From the NCBI GenBank assembly GCA_916613615.1, contig OU744721.1, forward strand, positions 80,853,060 through 80,917,059: DNA of 64,000 nt, in the 5' to 3' direction. The number at the start of each line of letters is the position of its first letter. The first letter of the stretch is position 1. The position numbers and the translations under genes were made by a program. The notes beneath the pieces are model-generated. The model worked only from the letters and a program-made list of their open reading frames with translations, did no database searches and had not been told where the DNA came from. Positions 58,836 to 64,000 of this stretch are shown piece after piece. Source of the DNA: Steromphala cineraria (Eukaryota > Mollusca > Gastropoda > Trochida > Trochidae).

Positions 58836-61334
58836 CTGAAACAAATAAACATGACATGTTTTGAATGCTCTCGTTGTGTTTAATAGTGATACAATTTCAA
58901 ATATTATGTATCTACTAAATTTCCCTTTTTAAGTTACAGAAATAATCACAACTGACTGATTTTGCCAGTTCAAGATATAGTTTATGTTTCAAATACAAGA
59001 GCTGTGAATAAATTGCAGGAAGCAAACATCGATTCGAAAGCCGTGAGTAGTGTTTTTGAATTTGTTGAGAGGTATGATTACCTCAAGTAATGGAGGCTGC
59101 TAAACTGAGAAGTGTTTTTCCAATCAATATAAAACATTATTTAACTCAAATACCAGCATTCCTCCTAAAATGCATCGATACGCAATTAACATAATTGGTT
59201 CTCGGAAGGCAGGAGAAATTTAGTTTTGCTGCAGCGTGATTCCATTACTGCAACTATAGAGCTCCTATAATTTGGCAATGTCTATATCACAAGATACTTT
59301 CCAATATCATTACAGTAGTTAATTTAGGTATCATTACAGTCTTCAGGACGTATTCCTTAATTAAAAGGCAATTATACTAGGAAATATGAATTTACATGTA
59401 GTTAGAGCGGGAAGCCTAATGGTTGCATCAAAGCGGATTAATCAGACCGCCAAGTAAAGTAGTTTCATCGACGAATGCAAAACACGTCAGTTCCACATTT
59501 CACTTTAGCCAAATCGTTTTGTAGGAATATAAGGTATTTTTAACCTCGTAACCTGATTTCGGTTTCAGTATTTTATATCCCTAAATTTCTGTCAATACCA
59601 GCTCCTTTCTTTTTGTCTTTCGTCCTAATGTAATTGTGAATCACAGCTAACAATTCCTTTATTTCGTTCATTTTAGAAAATTTGATAAAAAAGAAGATGT
59701 TTATTTCACTGGGGGATTTGAAAGTGAGATAAATTGAGTTTAGGTTTAACAATTGTATCGTTCTCTAATGTAACAATAGCTGATAAGGATTGAACTTCGT
59801 ATCTGAAATGGACGGCGTCATGTTCATTTACAGCGGACGAGCTTGCTACCGTAGGAACGTAAACAAAATAAAGGTATGCTTCTCGACTGAAACGCCATTA
59901 GATACGTAGTACTATAAGACGAAAATGCTTGAAAATCATTTTGACTTATTTCATTAAAGTATGTATGTAATTCTAGGTAAACTATTTTACAAATAAAACA
60001 AAAAAGATAAGAAAACAAATGTTGATTTCGAAGAGCAACGAAATGAACTGATGAACGATTGCCAGCTCCGAACATGGCCTGCGTCATTTTGTAATGACAT
60101 TTGATCTTTAAGCGACACCTCTTCTTGGAGAGAAGCTGTACAGGGTGCATGAAATATGTACATCGCGAGGTACATATAAGATAAAACAATCGATCTTTAG
60201 CCAATTAAAGTTATAACAACTGGTCTACTCTGAGGTAAGATGAAACGAATTATGAACTGACGTTCCTAAAACACAATTATCGTTTCAAGACGAAAGAGAT
60301 ACGTGAATCATGAATAATATTGTACATGATATGTATAGGTTATATACTCCTTTGAGGTTGATATGGGATATACAGCCCGAGGCGAAGCCGAGGGCTTTAT
60401 ATCCCATATCAACCGAAAAGGAGTATATAACCTCTTACACAACATGGGACATCATTTTAGAACTTATTTTTCTATTTTGTTAAAACAGATTTTAAAATAA
60501 TTAGGAAAAAACAGTATTTTTTAGGCTGAAGTAATCCACATAACGCACCTAGGTCGTTATGTCAAATAGCAACCTGTAAAGACAAAGGAAATAATCTCCC
60601 GCGTTGTGTAAGACAGTGCAAACTGAGGAGATCTTAAGTTGCACAGTAGGGTATCACATTTATCCCAAACGTCAAGTTTAAAATGTTCACATCTACATTA
60701 TCGGAAGTACATGTCCACATGTTTCGTTACTGTTTGGGGTTGGTTTCTGGATCGGAATGTTTGCACTAATAAACATGAACGCATGCTAATATTTAATATC
60801 CATTTACATTTCATCAAGGCTTTTTTGCTATTTTGTCAATTTGTCGGGGAATAACATATATGCCTCAGCATCGTCTAGTTACAATATTGCTTAACAATGT
60901 AAACCAAAAGCCAGACAGAAACCATATAAACAATTATTGTGCGAATGCGTTCAGCAAAATTTTACTACAATGGGGAGATAATTTACGACAGAAAGAGGCA
61001 TTGTCATGTCATGTCAACACAATCTTATGTACGTTTTTGTTTCATGTATTTCAACATTTCAACTTTCAAGTGCATCGTTTTGCGAGAGTTAGTCTCCAAT
61101 GTATTGTGGTGGTTTACGAATTATATGATCCGTTCAAATGTTTTGTGTTTACGAGTTGAGATTTTGATAAAATAACTCTCTATCTCTCTGCAATACTCTT
61201 CATAATATTCGTTTGTTTCTACATACATAATACTACTACAGTTACATTGTTTGTTTAATAGCATGACTTTTACAACACCATCACCATAACTCAGCCTGAC
61301 CAAGACTCCCATGATCCTCTAGTACAGGACTCAC
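58836..61334 (-). other. Receptor B intron (2,499 bp)
   Basis: It has a GTGAGT donor at the 61334 side and a TTTCAG acceptor at the 58836 side. It is a phase-2 intron splitting the DRY arginine, exactly as in receptor A, but 11 times longer. It contains the hairpin element at 60.3-60.6 kb. Open frames inside it have no motifs. Confidence 0.85.
60338..60614. mobile_element. Hairpin element in receptor B intron
   Basis: The arms 60338-60378 and 60392-60432 (41 bp, three differences) begin GGTTATATACTCCTTT and meet at a 13-base GC-rich centre GAGGCGAAGCCGA. Directly next to it, CTTACACAAC.TGGGA (60434 on) is repeated in inverted form as CCCGCGTTGTGTAAG (to about 60612). A second element about 180 bp long therefore abuts the first, or both are parts of one. 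No coding capacity. Confidence 0.7.
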
Positions 61335-61434
61335 CTGTCTATGGCGATGGCCGCCAATGTGTTCACCGAGGCACAGACTGCTATACCCTGCAGATACGGG
61401 GCTGCTTTGCACATGAATGCACCGAATCTCCAAC
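61335..61434 (-). CDS. SIFamide/NPFF-type neuropeptide receptor B, ECL1-TM3 exon
   Basis: This 100-bp internal exon has acceptor ATTGCAG and donor AG|GTGAGT. It encodes [20 protein letters not shown] and [12 protein letters not shown], then the first two bases of the DRY arginine. Length and both phases equal the receptor A exon. The TM3 cysteine that pairs with ECL2 is present (FMCK). The upstream exon with N-terminus, TM1 and TM2 was not recognised in 61435-64000 and may lie beyond the window. Confidence 0.9.
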
Positions 61435-64000
61435 CTGCAATGCGAAATACAATATTGCATCAAATGTAAATCAGGCGTGAAATAGAATAGACTTGTAGCC
61501 TTTTGAGAGCCAAATTGATAAACTATCGTGCTGGTTATTTGCTAATGGAACTTTTCAAAACTGATACGACTCGCATCATGGACAAATTGTGATCTTACAA
61601 TTCTTCTTCTTATCGAAATCCTTCTCTCTGATATCCAAAAATTCTATCATCTAACCTTTAGTAAACTTTATTTCAATAGAACTGTAAATAAGGAAAGAGA
61701 GGGGAAGGAAAAGGATGAAAGAGAAAGAGACAGGAAGAAATATCGTATGCATAAACATTCTTGCAGTAAGACATGGCATTCTTGTTCTTTTCTTAAAATC
61801 TGTCTGAAACCCCCCCATCTCCCAAATTCGTGGAATCGTTCTGATTTGAAATCTATGTAAACTTAGTTTGTCTTATGTTAGAAGTGTTTAGTATGTTTTG
61901 ACTTTTCTACACTCGGCATTTCTAATGAATATTTGAGGATCATCGTCGCTATGAATGAAAAATAATGGATTTTTAGCAAAAACGCAACCAGGAATGGGGG
62001 AATTTTACAATGACCGATATTTCAGCAAATTGTATTACACTGAGAAACTTGTCACAATTGGCCACGTGGGTGACTGAAATGTACTTTTTTCAGCGAGCTG
62101 TTGTCTTACATCGATCCATCATCCTCCGTTACGTACGTCAATACAACAGTGACATAAACTACACATGGCAGTCAGAAGGGAACAAGGACTAATCTTTTGT
62201 TTTTCATTTAACTATTTCTAACCGTTTTTATCACTGTTCGAACTTTGTGCACATATCCATAGATCTTATACATTGATCTTTAATTTGGTATAATTGATAT
62301 TACATGTTCCAGCTGAAGTTCATGAAATGACGAAACAATGTCAAAACAGTTTATATAAAAAAACCAAACATTATAAAACAACTGGAATGGGGATTTAAGA
62401 ATATATAAAGATTCACTCCTGAATGGACTAATACACAGGTTCTTGTATGATTATCCAATCAAATCTAGCCTTGGTGTAAGTTGAGATGACGAATACGCTA
62501 GCAGCCTGAGGTCAACCACATGTGATGGACAATGAACACCTTCAAAGTATCAAGTTATCACATCGCCGTGTTCAAATAAGCCATTAGATCTCCCAGACAA
62601 GGAAATTCCAGGTCCAACAATCACTGGATGGAAGTGTTGACAGTAATATTTCAAACACAAGGACTTTTTAAGAGACGCTATTTGAGTTGTTAAAGCTACA
62701 AATGTGGTAAATATAAATTATACAGATGCGAACCTTCAGTTGGTCACTTACATCCGTATTCCAGTGCAAATACCATTCATTTTGAAAAGTCTTTGAGGCA
62801 TCGAGCATTGCAAAAAGGAAACGGATAATGTCGAAATTCCACAACATAACTTAAATTCATATTACGTTGATATCTTTATTCGTCATACAGAACAGTAAAC
62901 ATTAACGATTTTGGCAGGTCATTGAAGTGACCCGGTGTATTATTTTATATTTTATATAATTTTGGAACCTATGCCCATATATTGTATAAAGTTCGTATCG
63001 AAACCAAAGAGTCCCTTTCTACAAACATGATCTGTCTACTTCAAACTCACCACCTAACTGGGAGCAGCAAGTACATGTTATCTTGATCCTAACCATACAA
63101 AATATACAGGGTGCAACAGGTGATGTATTCACAAGGGGTGAGCGATCCATACATTTTCAGTGATACTGAAAAGGTTAGTAAAATTGAAATAAAATGACTT
63201 GGACAAACATCACAGGATGCCAGAGCGAAACCAGTCTCCAGCTTCTCCTACGTGTCTTTCAAACTGTCAGAGTGATTTTAACCTTTACATGACTTAATAG
63301 CATAGCCCGCTGTCAACCCGTGCCGCTAGATATGCCTGTAATGTGAGATTAATTAGTTCCAACCGGAATCGGATGTACGGGGCCGATCCCAGGGGGCAAT
63401 ATTCTCCGCGATATCACGTATGTGTGCACAAAGTTGCTAGTTGCATTAACATCGTTTATTACTTAAAAAGCCGCCAGAGGCCGCTATATCTGACCTTGGA
63501 CCTACACACATAGCTGACGGTGTTGCCACCAGTTGGAGTGATGTAAATATGTAATTGCTCAAGCTAGACGTAAAGGGAGGAATCTGATCTGGCGTGCTCT
63601 GCGTGTTCCGGAGAATATTTCACCTACAAGCTACCGTAAGCAGCGGCTTTTTAGTCGGCAGATCATAAATTTGTCACGAACTGAAAAATCAATGAATTTG
63701 TCATTGAGGTGAAAACATTTGATCCTTTTCCAGTTGTTAATGCTTCTTGATTGACAACATTGCTGTATTTAATATTTTACTTTATATTATTAACGAGTAT
63801 ATCAATAATGTATGATCGTATTCTTTTGTTCGTGCAGCTCAATGGAGATAACTATGTTTTATCACCTTTTGTTTTGCACATTGATGTAATATGAGTGTAT
63901 GTTTTATCCGTCCCGTACACAAACGATCCGCATCAGCAATAAAAGCTCTATTGTATTACGTAAACACTGCCATTGTACAATATTTCTGTAATGTACAATC
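61435..64000. other. Receptor B upstream intron or flank
   Basis: I found no TM1-TM2 coding exon. An 11-base inverted pair AATATTCTCCG (63398) / CGGAGAATATT (63609) is the only structure noted. If receptor B is intact, this is probably intron sequence. Confidence 0.4.

Noticed and set aside
58836..58852. Methionine start that would extend receptor B upstream of the acceptor
   Set aside because: The TTTCAG acceptor, the split DRY arginine and the matching paralog structure show these codons are intron.
63398..63619. 11-base inverted pair AATATTCTCCG / CGGAGAATATT as TIRs
   Set aside because: Too short, with no flanking duplication.

Overview
This is a gene-poor, AT-rich stretch of animal nuclear DNA. 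It is intron-containing, with canonical GT/AG splice sites, and is crowded with decayed transposable elements. The overall look suggests a marine mollusc, most likely a gastropod. Supporting signs are retroelement 3' tails ending in GTTAAAC..CTCACTCACTCAC, a tRNA-derived SINE with a related tail, the 'GACAGACAGACGGACAGG ... GGGGGCAT' interspersed repeat, and LINE tails built from TTTGAC, CTT or ATT repeats. The taxon is inferred from my general knowledge of such repeats; no search was run.

Only two protein-coding genes are convincing. Both are class A (rhodopsin-like) GPCRs of the SIFamide / neuropeptide-FF receptor type. One is on the + strand (exons 6323-6422 and 6648-7434). The other is on the - strand (exons 61335-61434 and 58040-58835). 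They are close paralogs arranged tail-to-tail, about 50.6 kb apart. They share a 100-bp exon covering the ECL1-TM3 region, an identical phase-2 intron inside the DRY motif, and a strongly conserved cytoplasmic tail. The exon(s) for the N-terminus, TM1 and TM2 are not recognisable for either gene inside the window.

Layout: 1-6.3 kb holds unassigned DNA, a LINE tail, two interleaved tandem-repeat families and a G22 tract. Receptor A lies at 6.3-7.4 kb. From 8 to 13 kb there are foldback/hairpin elements, one with a clear 9-bp target duplication. From 15 to 18 kb there are mariner and L1-like remnants. An 811-bp long-TIR element with a 9-bp TSD lies at 24.9-25.7 kb, and a LINE RT fragment at 29.4 kb. 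A palindrome followed by four regularly spaced TGACGTCA sites lies at 31.2-31.5 kb. Two tandem 5'-truncated RNase-H LINE copies and a retroelement tail lie at 36.3-38.6 kb. Three copies of one TTAA-flanked MITE family lie at 40.7, 47.2 and 50.5 kb. A 44-bp minisatellite interrupted by a nested insertion lies at 48.9-49.5 kb. A nearly complete but broken Tc1 element with both TIRs lies at 53.2-54.7 kb, next to a tRNA-SINE. Receptor B lies at 58.0-61.4 kb with a hairpin element in its intron.

I found no rRNA, functional tRNA, CRISPR array or operon-like structure, and no clearly new multi-gene system. The points most worth following are the paralogous receptor pair with its conserved tail motif, the phased CRE-like array inside a repeat family, and the target-site-flanked non-autonomous elements.
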